Assembly: GCF_030285625.1 (NCBI RefSeq)
Contig: NZ_CP127294.1
Span: 1,622,001 to 1,686,000 of the forward strand
Direction of reading: 5' to 3'
DNA length: 64,000 nucleotides
Source of the DNA: Amycolatopsis sp. 2-15
GTDB taxonomy: Bacteria > Actinomycetota > Actinomycetes > Mycobacteriales > Pseudonocardiaceae
The notes under the pieces are model-generated. The model had not been told where the DNA came from, ran no database searches, and saw nothing but the letters and a program-made list of their open reading frames with translations. Positions within the stretch are counted from its first letter, which is position 1. The number at the start of each line of letters is the position of its first letter. This document shows positions 41,798 to 50,110 of this stretch, piece after piece. Both the position numbers and the translations under genes were made by a program.

Positions 41798-42637
41798 GTG
41801 ATCCTTGCCGATGCGCTCGCCGCCTACCGTGCCGGAGACGGTTCGCGGGCTCTTGAGCTCGCTTCACAGGCTGATTCTCCGTTGGGCGCCGAGCTTTCCG
41901 CGTACCTCGCGACCGACGGCTCGGGGCCGGTGTACGACCAGCCCGCGGCGTTCACCGCGTTCATCCGCGGCGGTGGCAACGTCTCGTTGTACGAGCGGCT
42001 GAGCGCTGCGCTGGCCGCGAAGTACGCGACGCTGCGGCCGGAATCGTTGCTGGACTTGGGTTGTGGCGACGGCCTGGCCGTGGTCCCGGCGCTGGCGCAA
42101 TCCTCGTTCCAGCCGGGGCGGATCGACCTGGTGGAGCCGTCGGCGGCCTTGCTGGCCGACGTCGATGTGCCCAGGGCGAACCGGTTCGAGGCGACCGCGA
42201 AGACGTTCCTCGGAGCGAACGGTTCCACGTGGAACCTTGCGCAGTCGACGTTCGCGATGCAGTCCATGACACCCCCGGTGCGGGCGGCGGTGTTGCGGGA
42301 ACTCCGGCCACGCACGGAAACGCTGGTGCTCGCCGAGTTCGACATCCCTGTGCTCGACGAGAGCTCAACAGAGTTCCTGCAGTCGCTGGTGACCCGCTAC
42401 GAACGCGGTGTCGCCGAGTACGGCGACCAGGCTTCCCTGGTGGCGCAAGGCTTCCTGATGCCCGTGCTGCTCGGCGTCGCCGCGGGTGCGGAGCGCACGA
42501 ACTGGGAGCAGCCGGCCCTCGCGTGGGTCGCCCAGCTTGAAATCGCGGGCTTCACCGAGGTGACGATCGAGCCGCTCGCGGGCTACTGGTGGTCCCCCGC
42601 CGTGCTCATCACCGCGAGTGGTTCACACGCGGGATAG
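41798..42637 (+). CDS. SAM-dependent methyltransferase-like protein
   Basis: A 279-aa protein with the SAM motif LLDLGCGDGLAVVPAL (residues 84-99) and acidic motif II (IDLVEPSAAL). It starts with GTG, and the 22-bp gap to the kinase gene suggests cotranscription. Substrate unknown. Two oddities are visible: a parS-like palindrome (42222-42235) inside the coding sequence, and its final codons lie inside a 61-bp direct repeat that recurs at the 3' end of the TNT gene at 43417. Confidence 0.75.
   Translation: MILADALAAYRAGDGSRALELASQADSPLGAELSAYLATDGSGPVYDQPAAFTAFIRGGGNVSLYERLSAALAAKYATLRPESLLDLGCGDGLAVVPALAQSSFQPGRIDLVEPSAALLADVDVPRANRFEATAKTFLGANGSTWNLAQSTFAMQSMTPPVRAAVLRELRPRTETLVLAEFDIPVLDESSTEFLQSLVTRYERGVAEYGDQASLVAQGFLMPVLLGVAAGAERTNWEQPALAWVAQLEIAGFTEVTIEPLAGYWWSPAVLITASGSHAG
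42222..42235. other. parS-like palindrome, distal copy A
   Basis: GTTCCACGTGGAAC, a perfect palindrome two substitutions from parS, inside the methyltransferase gene about 24 kb from the parS cluster. It could be a weak ParB site; occupancy is unknown. Confidence 0.5.
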
Positions 42638-42659
42638 CGCCCCCGCATCCACGTGCTGC
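42599..42659. repeat. 61-bp direct repeat, copy 1
   Basis: Covers the last codons and stop of the methyltransferase gene. About 90% identical to 43393-43453, and 41 of its last 42 bases (from GTGGTTCACACGCGGGATAG onward) are identical. The repeats flank the small secreted-protein gene. Confidence 0.88.
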
Positions 42660-42812
42660 AGCGCGGTCGAGCCGGGCCTGACGTGCGACGCCGCCGGAGG
42701 TTGCATCGACGAGGGTGATCCCACTGCGGAGCATCGAGACGGCAGTGCTGGGCATCTTTACCGGTGAGAGAACGAAGTTGGCCAACAACTCACCGGACCT
42801 GAAGGAGATGTC

Positions 42813-43343
42813 ATGAAGACCTCGCTCAAGACCATCGCCTCGATCACCGTGGCCGGCGGAGTTGCCGCCGCCGCACTGCTGCTCACCGGCGGCGCGGCCA
42901 GCGCGATGCCGTCGGACACGCCGTGCGGAGCGGGCGACGTGACCGTCTCCGTGACGCCGGACCCGACGCGGGCCGCGGGGCAAGAGGCGTTCGTCGTCCA
43001 CTACGCCGCCGCGAGCCCGACCACCAACTGCCGCCTCGAGGGCGCGCCGAGCGCGGTGACCTTCACGAAGGGCAGCGGCCACAGCGAGAGCGACGGCAGC
43101 GGCACGGTCGTGACGCCGGACGACACCTCGGGTGCGCCCGCGCAGCCGGTCAACCTGCGCGCCGGTCACCCGGCCGAATCGCGGATCCTGCAGCCGTCGC
43201 AGGCGCCCGCGACCTTCCAGCCGAACGTGGTGAACCTGAACCTGCCGACCGGGCCGAACGGGGACAGCATCACTGCCGCGTGGCCTGCCGGCGCGCCACT
43301 GAAGGGCACGACCGCCGAGGTCACCGAGGTTTCCGCCAGCTGA
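42813..43343 (+). CDS. Secreted DUF4232-like protein
   Basis: A 176-aa protein with a Sec signal peptide (MKTSLKTIASITVAGGVAAAALLLTGGAASA, cleavage likely after ASA) and a small extracellular domain resembling the actinobacterial DUF4232 group. Two cysteines (in DTPCGAG and TNCRLEG) could form a disulfide. AAGGAGATGTC precedes the ATG. It is flanked by the 61-bp direct repeats, which may reflect its arrival by recombination. Function unknown. Confidence 0.8.
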   Translation: MKTSLKTIASITVAGGVAAAALLLTGGAASAMPSDTPCGAGDVTVSVTPDPTRAAGQEAFVVHYAAASPTTNCRLEGAPSAVTFTKGSGHSESDGSGTVVTPDDTSGAPAQPVNLRAGHPAESRILQPSQAPATFQPNVVNLNLPTGPNGDSITAAWPAGAPLKGTTAEVTEVSAS

Positions 43344-43365
43344 CCGGGCTCAGTCGAGGACGTCC

Positions 43366-43395
43366 GGCGCGAGGCTCCACGTGGAACCTCGCGCC
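43366..43395. other. 30-bp palindrome with parS-like core
   Basis: GGCGCGAGGCTCCAC and its near-complement form a 15-bp arm palindrome with a single mismatch and no loop. Its centre GCTCCACGTGGAAC (43374-43387) is three substitutions from parS. It lies between the convergent DUF4232-like and TNT genes, so it may act as a bidirectional terminator, a weak ParB site, or both. Confidence 0.55.
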
Positions 43396-43453
43396 GCTCT
43401 CGTCACCGCGCGTGGTTCACACGCGGGATAGCGCCCCCGCCTCCACGTGCTGC
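43393..43453. repeat. 61-bp direct repeat, copy 2
   Basis: Overlaps the 3' end of the TNT-related gene (stop at 43417). Partner of 42599-42659, with the intervening 733 bp containing the DUF4232-like gene. Confidence 0.88.
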
Positions 43454-45309
43454 GCGATCGGCCGCGGCAGCAAGTAAGCCGTCGCCCCGCCCGGTTGCGG
43501 ACCCCATGGCGCCGTGATGCCGGTGAGCACCCGCAACGTCCGCTGCACCCGGTACTCGTGCCGCTCGCGTTCGCGTTCCGGAGACAGCGACGTCGAGGCG
43601 AAGCGCGTGCCAGACGCGTGGACGAGATTGCCGGCGTCGGTGCCGAAGCGCAGGACCGTGGTCCCGGCGGGGAGGACGACAACGCGTTTGCCGCGGAAGA
43701 AGCTCAAGGGCGGTTCGCCGCGGAGCGGCAGGATCGGCCAGTCGGCGGGCTGGTCGGATTCGTCTGCGGCGCGCGGCGGCAGCATGAGCAGCGTGCCGAG
43801 CAGGAAGCGGGCGGCGTCGGCCAGGCCGGCGAAGGCCACGGGCGCGACGGCCGGCGGGCGGGAGACCTCCCAGCCGTTCTCGGCGCGGCGCAGGGTCCAC
43901 ACGTCGGCGACCGGCACCTCGTTGGCGCCGATCCGGTACGCGCTCGCGGGCACGCCGTGTTCGACCAGGCGCTGGTGCAGCAAGCTCAGCGTCTCGGCGG
44001 CGTGCAGGTCGAGGCCGAGGTCTTCGCCGCGGAGGGCGCGCGCGAGGCGGCTGTCGTCGGGGAGTTCGGTTTCCGAGCGCGTCGGGCGCGCGGTACCGAG
44101 GATCTCGGCTTCGGCCGTCGCGCGGACGCCCTCGCGCACCAGCGGCGGACGGAAGCCCGCGACCCGGATGTGGTCGAGCAGGTCGGGCTCGGGTGGCACG
44201 CCGTACTTGCGCAGGTAGTGCGGCACGGCCGCGGGCCACACCCAGGTGCCGTCGGTGTGGAAGGCGTGCGGCACGTCGGGCGGCGCGCCCGGGGCGAAGA
44301 TGTCGTGCTGCGGCTGCGGGCGGTGCAGCACGAGGGGCGCGCGGAACAGGTAGTCGAGCACGCCGCGCAGCTGGTCCGGTGGCACCGGGGGCCGGTTGAC
44401 GACCGGGCGCTCGTTCTCGTTGTGCGCGTCGACCACGCGGGCGTGGCGGAAGGTGACGTCGAGGGGCTGCCGGGCTTTCGCGGCCAGCCAGTCGGGCAGC
44501 TCCTCGGACGGGCGCGGGTACTGCGCGAGCTCCACGGCGTACGACTCGGGCGCGGGGCGGCCGCCGTCGTTCGGGGGGACGCGCCAGGTGGGTTCGTGCT
44601 CGGAGTCGAAGTCGAAGTCGAACTGGGCTTCCGTGTCCAGGGTGAAGGTGCCCTGGAACCACGTGCCGGTGTCGGGTGAGTACATCGCCGCGCGCAGCCG
44701 CGCGAACAGCGCGCTCAGCTTCGGCGGCGCGGGCAGCGACACGGACACCGGCCCGTTCTCGTCGCCGACCGCGCGGACCTCCAGCTCCGCGTAGTCCCCG
44801 ACCTGCCGGAACTGTGCGGCGACGCGGGTCCAGCCGCCGGGTACGGCGCGCAGCGTGCGGCCGATCGCGCGCAGCAGGGCGCCGTGGTCGGCGTCGAGGT
44901 CCGGGCGCGGTTCGCCCTGGTCGCGGCGCAGCTGCCAGAGGCCGGTGACGCGCTTGGCCTCGGCCGTCGTCGAGAAGTCGGTGAGGCCGAGCTGCGCGGC
45001 GCGCACGGGGTCGTGCTGCGTCCAGCGCAGCGTCAGCTCCCTGCCGTTGCCGGGCGCGACCTCGAACAGCTCGTCGTCGTACTCGCAGTACGTGCGCAGC
45101 GTGAACGTCGCCGGCACCTCGGTGGCCAGCACCACGCGCGCCGGGCGGCCTTCGTGCTCGCGGTCGAACCCGTCGGGCGCCTCTTCGTCCGGCGGGACGG
45201 ACAGCAGCAGCGTGCCGTCGGTGGTCGAACGCTCGGCCGCGAATGTGCGGTCGTCCAGCGTCGCGTACAGGCCGTCCGGGCGGTCTCCCGCCTCTACCCG
45301 GTAGCGCAC
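43417..45309 (-). CDS. TNT-related (NAD+ glycohydrolase-like) protein 1
   Basis: A 630-aa protein from the GTG at 45309, preceded by GGGGAGGAAC. The last 82 residues form a TNT-like domain: VLRFGTDAGNLVHASGTRFAS, RHEYRV, TGITAPWGPQPGGATAY, AGALSRV. The histidine before the YRV strand is kept, but the GGG-x-Q motif carrying the reported catalytic Gln of M. tuberculosis TNT reads PGGATAY, with Ala611. A middle segment (GTWFQGTFTLDTEAQFDFDFDSEHEP) resembles the YezG immunity fold. There is no signal peptide or WXG100 region, so a cytoplasmic role is plausible. It is paralogous to the gene at 48700. Confidence 0.8.
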   Translation of the reverse strand: MRYRVEAGDRPDGLYATLDDRTFAAERSTTDGTLLLSVPPDEEAPDGFDREHEGRPARVVLATEVPATFTLRTYCEYDDELFEVAPGNGRELTLRWTQHDPVRAAQLGLTDFSTTAEAKRVTGLWQLRRDQGEPRPDLDADHGALLRAIGRTLRAVPGGWTRVAAQFRQVGDYAELEVRAVGDENGPVSVSLPAPPKLSALFARLRAAMYSPDTGTWFQGTFTLDTEAQFDFDFDSEHEPTWRVPPNDGGRPAPESYAVELAQYPRPSEELPDWLAAKARQPLDVTFRHARVVDAHNENERPVVNRPPVPPDQLRGVLDYLFRAPLVLHRPQPQHDIFAPGAPPDVPHAFHTDGTWVWPAAVPHYLRKYGVPPEPDLLDHIRVAGFRPPLVREGVRATAEAEILGTARPTRSETELPDDSRLARALRGEDLGLDLHAAETLSLLHQRLVEHGVPASAYRIGANEVPVADVWTLRRAENGWEVSRPPAVAPVAFAGLADAARFLLGTLLMLPPRAADESDQPADWPILPLRGEPPLSFFRGKRVVVLPAGTTVLRFGTDAGNLVHASGTRFASTSLSPERERERHEYRVQRTLRVLTGITAPWGPQPGGATAYLLPRPIAQHVEAGALSRV

Positions 45310-45350
45310 GTCAGGTTCCTCCCCAATTCCCCCGGTGACCGGGAAAGAAC

Positions 45351-46424
45351 TTAGTCGACCGGGTAACGCGTGAACCAACCCTCGTCACTCGGTGAGTCGG
45401 GACCGAACTCGGCGAGCGCGTCGTCCGCCAGCCTGATGATCACGTCGCGCAGTTCGAGCCGCTCCAGCCAGCTGACGCGCAGCGCCGCTTCGCCGTACAT
45501 CGCGCCGACGAGGTTGCCGCAGACCGAACCCGTGGAATCGCTGTCGCCGCTGTGGTTCACGGCCGCGAGCAGCGCGGAGTCCGGATCTTCGGTGGTCAGG
45601 GCGACATACACCGACATCGACAGCGCCGTCTCGCCGACGTTGCCCGCACCCAGCTCGGCCAACCGCTCCGGCGTCGGCGGGCCGGACATCGCGAGGGCCT
45701 GCGCCAGCGCGGCTTCCTGCTCCTCGTGACCCGGGTGGCGCGCCAGCTCGGCGCGTGCGGTCGCGACGGCGTCGAGCAGCGGCGAACCGGCGAGCAGCCG
45801 CTGCACGATCACCGCGAAGGTGCCCGCCGACAAATACCCGCTCGGGTGACCGTGGGTCAGTGCGGCGAACTCGGCCGCGAGCCGGAACACCTCGGCCGGG
45901 TCGGCGGACCACAGCGCGACGGGTGCCACCCGCATCACGCCGCCGCAGCCCTTCGAGTTGTTCACCGGCCGCGAGACGCTGCCACGAACACCCGAGCGTC
46001 CGTACGCTTCCAGCTCCCCGAAGCACGTGAGGCCCGGCGCGCGACGACTGAACAGGGCGGCGTGCGTCACGAGCTCGCCATCTGCCGCCGCGAGCGCGGA
46101 GTGCGGGCCGCGTGCCCGCTCCCACGGCACGCCCTGCGTGTGCAGCCAGCGCTGATACGCCAGCTGCACGGACTGCACGACGTCGGCGCTGCCCGTCTGC
46201 CGCTGCTGCGCGTGGGCTCGGATGAGCGCTTCGAGGGTGAAGAGCGTCATCTGCGTGTCGTCGGTGAAGCGCCCTTCGCCGCCGTACGCGGGGATGAAGT
46301 CGGTGATGCCGGCGGGCCCGGTGAGCTCGCGGATCCGCTCGATCGAATCGAACTCCGTCTTCGCGCCGAGCGCGTCGCCGATGGCGCCCGCGAGCAGGCA
46401 GCCCCTCAGCCGCTGTGCCTCCAT
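45351..46424 (-). CDS. ADP-ribosylglycohydrolase (DraG family), motifs intact
   Basis: A 357-aa DraG/ARH-fold protein that would remove ADP-ribose from modified targets using two metal ions. The metal motifs are intact: GDALGAKTEF, TDDTQM (residues 54-59), THGHPSG and NHSGDSDSTGSVCGN. It lies between TNT-related protein 1 (41 bp downstream) and a degenerate DraG homologue (28 bp upstream), in one transcription direction. DraG-type immunity proteins are known for ADP-ribosylating toxins (Tri1 against Tre1), and a comparable protective role is an inference here. Confidence 0.88.
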   Translation of the reverse strand: MEAQRLRGCLLAGAIGDALGAKTEFDSIERIRELTGPAGITDFIPAYGGEGRFTDDTQMTLFTLEALIRAHAQQRQTGSADVVQSVQLAYQRWLHTQGVPWERARGPHSALAAADGELVTHAALFSRRAPGLTCFGELEAYGRSGVRGSVSRPVNNSKGCGGVMRVAPVALWSADPAEVFRLAAEFAALTHGHPSGYLSAGTFAVIVQRLLAGSPLLDAVATARAELARHPGHEEQEAALAQALAMSGPPTPERLAELGAGNVGETALSMSVYVALTTEDPDSALLAAVNHSGDSDSTGSVCGNLVGAMYGEAALRVSWLERLELRDVIIRLADDALAEFGPDSPSDEGWFTRYPVD

Positions 46425-46452
46425 GACCCCATCTTTTCGAAGCCCCGCGGCG

Positions 46453-48699
46453 TCAGTGCCGCGGGTAGCGCTGCACCCACTCTTCGCCCAGGAAACTCAG
46501 CGCGGAGCGGCGGTCGAAGTGCCACAACGCGTCGGTGACGACCTGTTCGATGAGGTGCCGCAGCTCCAGTTGCTCGATCCACTTCTGCGGCAGACCCGGC
46601 ACGCCCACGCGGGCGCCGAGCAGCGCGCCGGTGATCGCCCCCGTCAGCGCGCTGCGCCCGGAGTGGTTCACCGCGCGCAGCAGGGCCTGCTCGGGGTAGT
46701 TCTCGAACCCGGACAACGCGGCGAACGCGCGGCCGAGCACCGAAAGCGTGCCCTGGCCGTCGCCGATGAGCTCGGGCATCCGCAGGTCCGGCAGCCCATG
46801 CTCGCCGAAGAACGGCACCGACTCGGCGACCATCGCCTTCACCGGCGCCCACTCGGGACCGCTGACGAACGTGGTGTTGTGCTCGGTCAGGATCTCGCGC
46901 GAGAGGTTCCACACCGGGTAGCTGAACGCGTCCTTCGTGAGCACCGGCTCGAAGAGCCAGGCCAGGTACGTCGCCACCGACAGGTCGTCCTCGTGCGGGT
47001 GCGTCACGCCGACGAGGTCGCGCACGGCCTGGCGCACGCCACCGCTGAAGCCCGTGCCGGGGCCGGCGGCGATGAGCGTGGCGGGCAGCGCGGCGATCAA
47101 CGACGCCGGCCCGGTCAGCGGCACGGCCTGCGGAGATCCGCTGACGAGCGCGTGGTAGGCGTTGAGCTCGGCGTCGTCCGCGGTCCGGCGGACGTGGAGG
47201 TCGGGCACCTTCACGAGCCAGCCGTCGGCGTCGTCGTACGGCGCGCCCTGCGTGTGCAGCCAGCGCATCAGCGCGCCACGCACCACCGACGGGAACTGCT
47301 GCTCGACGTCACGCGACTCCGGCTGCTCGCGGTGCGGGCTGCGGATCACGGCCTCGGTGTAGAACAGCAACCGCTGCGTCAGCGAACCGATGCGGCCCGC
47401 TTGGTCGAACGCGATGGGCAGGTCGGCCACGCCCTCGGACCCGAACTGCGTGACGATCTCGTCGAGCCGCATCCGGTCCACGGCCATGCCGAGCGCCTCG
47501 CCGAGCGCGAAGCCCACGTACGCGCCGGCCACGCGCTGCCAGCCGTAGCGGAAGTTCTCGAGGTCGCGGTCGGGGTACTTGCCGAACGTGTCCAGGCGCG
47601 GAATCACGCGGCCGAGGTTGTCCCAGCCCGGCACGAGACCGTTGGTGCGCCAGTCGTTCGGCTTGCTGCGCGGCGGCTCGGCCATCGCGAGGCGGTTGAG
47701 CCACGACTGGCCCAGCACCGTGCGCTGGCACTCCTCGGCGGTGAGCTCGAAGCCGTGGCGGCGCGCGTTTTCGGCGGCCGCCAGCGGCACGGCCACCGGC
47801 TCGGGCAGGCCCATGCGCGTGGCGGTGTCGCGGGTGAGGCGTTCAAGGTCCTCTTCGGCCTCGGGGCCGCGACCGTGGCGGTCGATGCGCGGCTCGTGAC
47901 GCGGGAAGCGTTTGGCGGTGGCCGTGAGGTCCTCACCGGAGACGTCCTCGAACGTCGCCGGGCCGCCGTTGATCACGAGGTTCGGCGGGTGCTCGAACTC
48001 GGCCAGCGTGGCGAGGTCCACGCGCCACCAGGAGTGCTCGCGCGGCGGGAAGTGGCGCGTCGCGCTGAACACACGCAGCTCGTTGCGCTCTTCGGAGAAG
48101 TAGAAGCGGTCCGTGGCGCCGGTCTCCGGGTCGAGCGGCACGAAGACGTCGCAGCGCAGCAGCCCGATGAGCAGCTGCTCGCGCGTGAGCCAGCCGACGC
48201 TGGCGAACGCGAGCAGTGTCTCCAGCGTGTTCTCCGGCTTCGGGTAACCACGGCGGATCGGCCCGGCCTTGTACTCGGGGTTCTCGCGCTCGTCGCCGGT
48301 CTGGCGGCCTTCGTTGTCGACCTTCACCCAGCCGGCCACGGCCTGCAACGGCACGCCGAGCTCGCCGAACCCGGCCTTGACGTACTCGGGGTCGACGACT
48401 TCGCGCCAGCTCTCCTGGCCGGGGAACGCCACGGGGATGCTCAGTCCTCCTGGGTTCGGGGGTGCCTGGCGCAGCTCGCCGTCGGGCTCGCGCACGACTA
48501 CCGACGGCGGGGGGAACAGTTCCTTGTCCGGGCGCCCGTCGTCAAGGTAAGCGGTGGTGTTGTACGGGATCGACCAGCCTTCGGGGATGCGCAGCACGCG
48601 GTCGTGGTCGACCCGCAGCCCACCAGGACCGGCGATCTGGGGACCGTGTACAGCGCGTAGCCAGTTCACGACCTTCTCCATCGCTTCCGCCGCTTCCAC
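46453..48699 (-). CDS. YrhB-SseB-degenerate DraG fusion protein
   Basis: A 748-aa multidomain protein. Residues about 8-70 resemble YrhB/Imm35-type immunity domains (VDHDRVLRIPEGWSIPYNTTAYLDDG). Residues about 158-250 resemble SseB (TLETLLAFASVGWLT, CDVFVPLD). From about 385 there is a DraG fold sharing RWLHTQG and LRAVNHSG with its neighbour. Its metal motifs are lost: GDALG is GEALG (400-404), TDDTQ is replaced by GSLTQ, and GDSDSTG is GRSALTG. It is probably not an active hydrolase, and may bind ADP-ribosylated or toxin partners. GTG start directly after the preceding gene; a later ATG at 48681 is an alternative. Confidence 0.78.
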   Translation of the reverse strand: MEAAEAMEKVVNWLRAVHGPQIAGPGGLRVDHDRVLRIPEGWSIPYNTTAYLDDGRPDKELFPPPSVVVREPDGELRQAPPNPGGLSIPVAFPGQESWREVVDPEYVKAGFGELGVPLQAVAGWVKVDNEGRQTGDERENPEYKAGPIRRGYPKPENTLETLLAFASVGWLTREQLLIGLLRCDVFVPLDPETGATDRFYFSEERNELRVFSATRHFPPREHSWWRVDLATLAEFEHPPNLVINGGPATFEDVSGEDLTATAKRFPRHEPRIDRHGRGPEAEEDLERLTRDTATRMGLPEPVAVPLAAAENARRHGFELTAEECQRTVLGQSWLNRLAMAEPPRSKPNDWRTNGLVPGWDNLGRVIPRLDTFGKYPDRDLENFRYGWQRVAGAYVGFALGEALGMAVDRMRLDEIVTQFGSEGVADLPIAFDQAGRIGSLTQRLLFYTEAVIRSPHREQPESRDVEQQFPSVVRGALMRWLHTQGAPYDDADGWLVKVPDLHVRRTADDAELNAYHALVSGSPQAVPLTGPASLIAALPATLIAAGPGTGFSGGVRQAVRDLVGVTHPHEDDLSVATYLAWLFEPVLTKDAFSYPVWNLSREILTEHNTTFVSGPEWAPVKAMVAESVPFFGEHGLPDLRMPELIGDGQGTLSVLGRAFAALSGFENYPEQALLRAVNHSGRSALTGAITGALLGARVGVPGLPQKWIEQLELRHLIEQVVTDALWHFDRRSALSFLGEEWVQRYPRH

Positions 48700-50102
48700 C
48701 TACTCGATCCTCTCCAGGCTTCCGTCGGACTCGTGCTCCGCGATCGGCTTGGGCAACACGTACGCCACTGCTCCGCCCGGCAGGTTCGCCCAGGGCACTG
48801 TGACTCCGGTGACCACGTAGAGTGACCGTCGTAGGCGGTAGGTGTGCGCCACTCGTTCCCGTTCGAGTGGCAGTGACGTCGTGGCGAACCGTACCTCGCC
48901 GTGATGGACCAGGTTGCCCGGTTCCTCCCCGAAGCGCAGGACGACCGTACCTTCGGGCAGTCGGGTGAGTCTCTTGTTGCGCAGCAGGGTCAGCGGCGGG
49001 TCACCCGCGGTCGGCTGGATGGGCCAGTCGTCCACTTCCTTCGCCGTCTCGAGCGGGGTCTCACGCCCGCCCGTCCGCCGGGCCGGGTGCAGCAGGAGCG
49101 CGCCGAGCAGCTGCTGGGCCGCGTCGGCGAGGTTGTCGAAGGTCTGGCCTTCGCCGATCGAGGAGGTGACCGTCCAGCCGTCGTCGCCCCTGGTCAGGCA
49201 CCACTTCCCGGCCTCGGTGGCACCGATCCGGTAGGCCTGCGGCCACACGCCGAACGACTCGAGCCGCTGCACGAGGACCACCAGCAGCTGTTCGTTGGCC
49301 AGGTCCGGGTCGGGGCTGGTCTCCAGCTCGGCGGCGACGTCGCCCGCGGTGCGCTGTCCGTCCTCGGCGCCGGGACGCGGCCGCGGGCGGCCGACCAGGT
49401 CGGCCTCCGCCGTGCGGCGCACGAGGTGCTCGACGTACGGCGGCTGGAACCCCAGCTCACGGATGTGCGCGACGAGCTCCGGCTCCGGCGGGATGCCGTG
49501 GCGGCGCAGCTGGTGGGGCACGGTCTCGGGCCACAGCCACGTGCCGTCGGTGCGGTGCGCGTCGCCGACCAGCGCTTCGCGCTCGAGGTACTGCAGCACG
49601 AGCGGCAGCTCCTCGTCGGCCAGCGGCTCGCGCTCCTCCCCCACGTCGGCGGGACGGGCGCGGCGGAACTCGACGCCGAGCGGCAGGCCGGTGCGCAGCC
49701 GCCACCAGTCGGGGACGTGCTCGTCCTCGCGGGGAACGTCTCGAGCTCGTCGCGGTAGGCGCCGGCGTCGGGCGGGGTCGTCCACTGGGGTTCGCCGTCG
49801 ACGAAGAAATCGAAGTCGAACGTGCCGTCGGCCGCGAGCACGAACCGCGCCTGCAGCCAGGTGCCGCGGCCCTGGCGGTACATGCCGTCGCGCAGCGCGT
49901 GGAACATCCCGACGAGCTCGGGGCCGGCCTCGGTGTTGCGCGGCTGGACCTCGGTGTGGTCGCCGACCTGCGCGAAGCCGATGCCGGCGGGGGCGCCCTC
50001 GTCGGGCTGGTGGGCGCGGATAAGTCGCCCGATCTCGACGAGCCGGTCGTGTTGGTCGGACTCGGAAAGTGGTGGTTCCACAGGTCTCAGCACATCCGCC
50101 AC
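48700..50102 (-). pseudogene. TNT-related protein 2, frameshifted
   Basis: A paralogue of the 43417 gene, in two frames. Frame one runs from the GTG at 50102 through GTWLQARFVLAADGTFDFDF (YezG-like part) to ELETFPA. The remainder (EDEHVPDWWRLRTGLPLG to the TNT-like end) is in another frame. One additional base in the GGGG run at 49731-49734 (plus strand) would join them into a 467-aa protein. The TNT-like end has VLRFGEEPGNLVHHGEVRF, AHTYRL and PGGAVAY, again lacking the Gln. It could be a real frameshift or a homopolymer sequencing error. It starts 8 bp after the YbaB-like gene. Confidence 0.78.
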
Positions 50103-50110
50103 GCGCGGCG

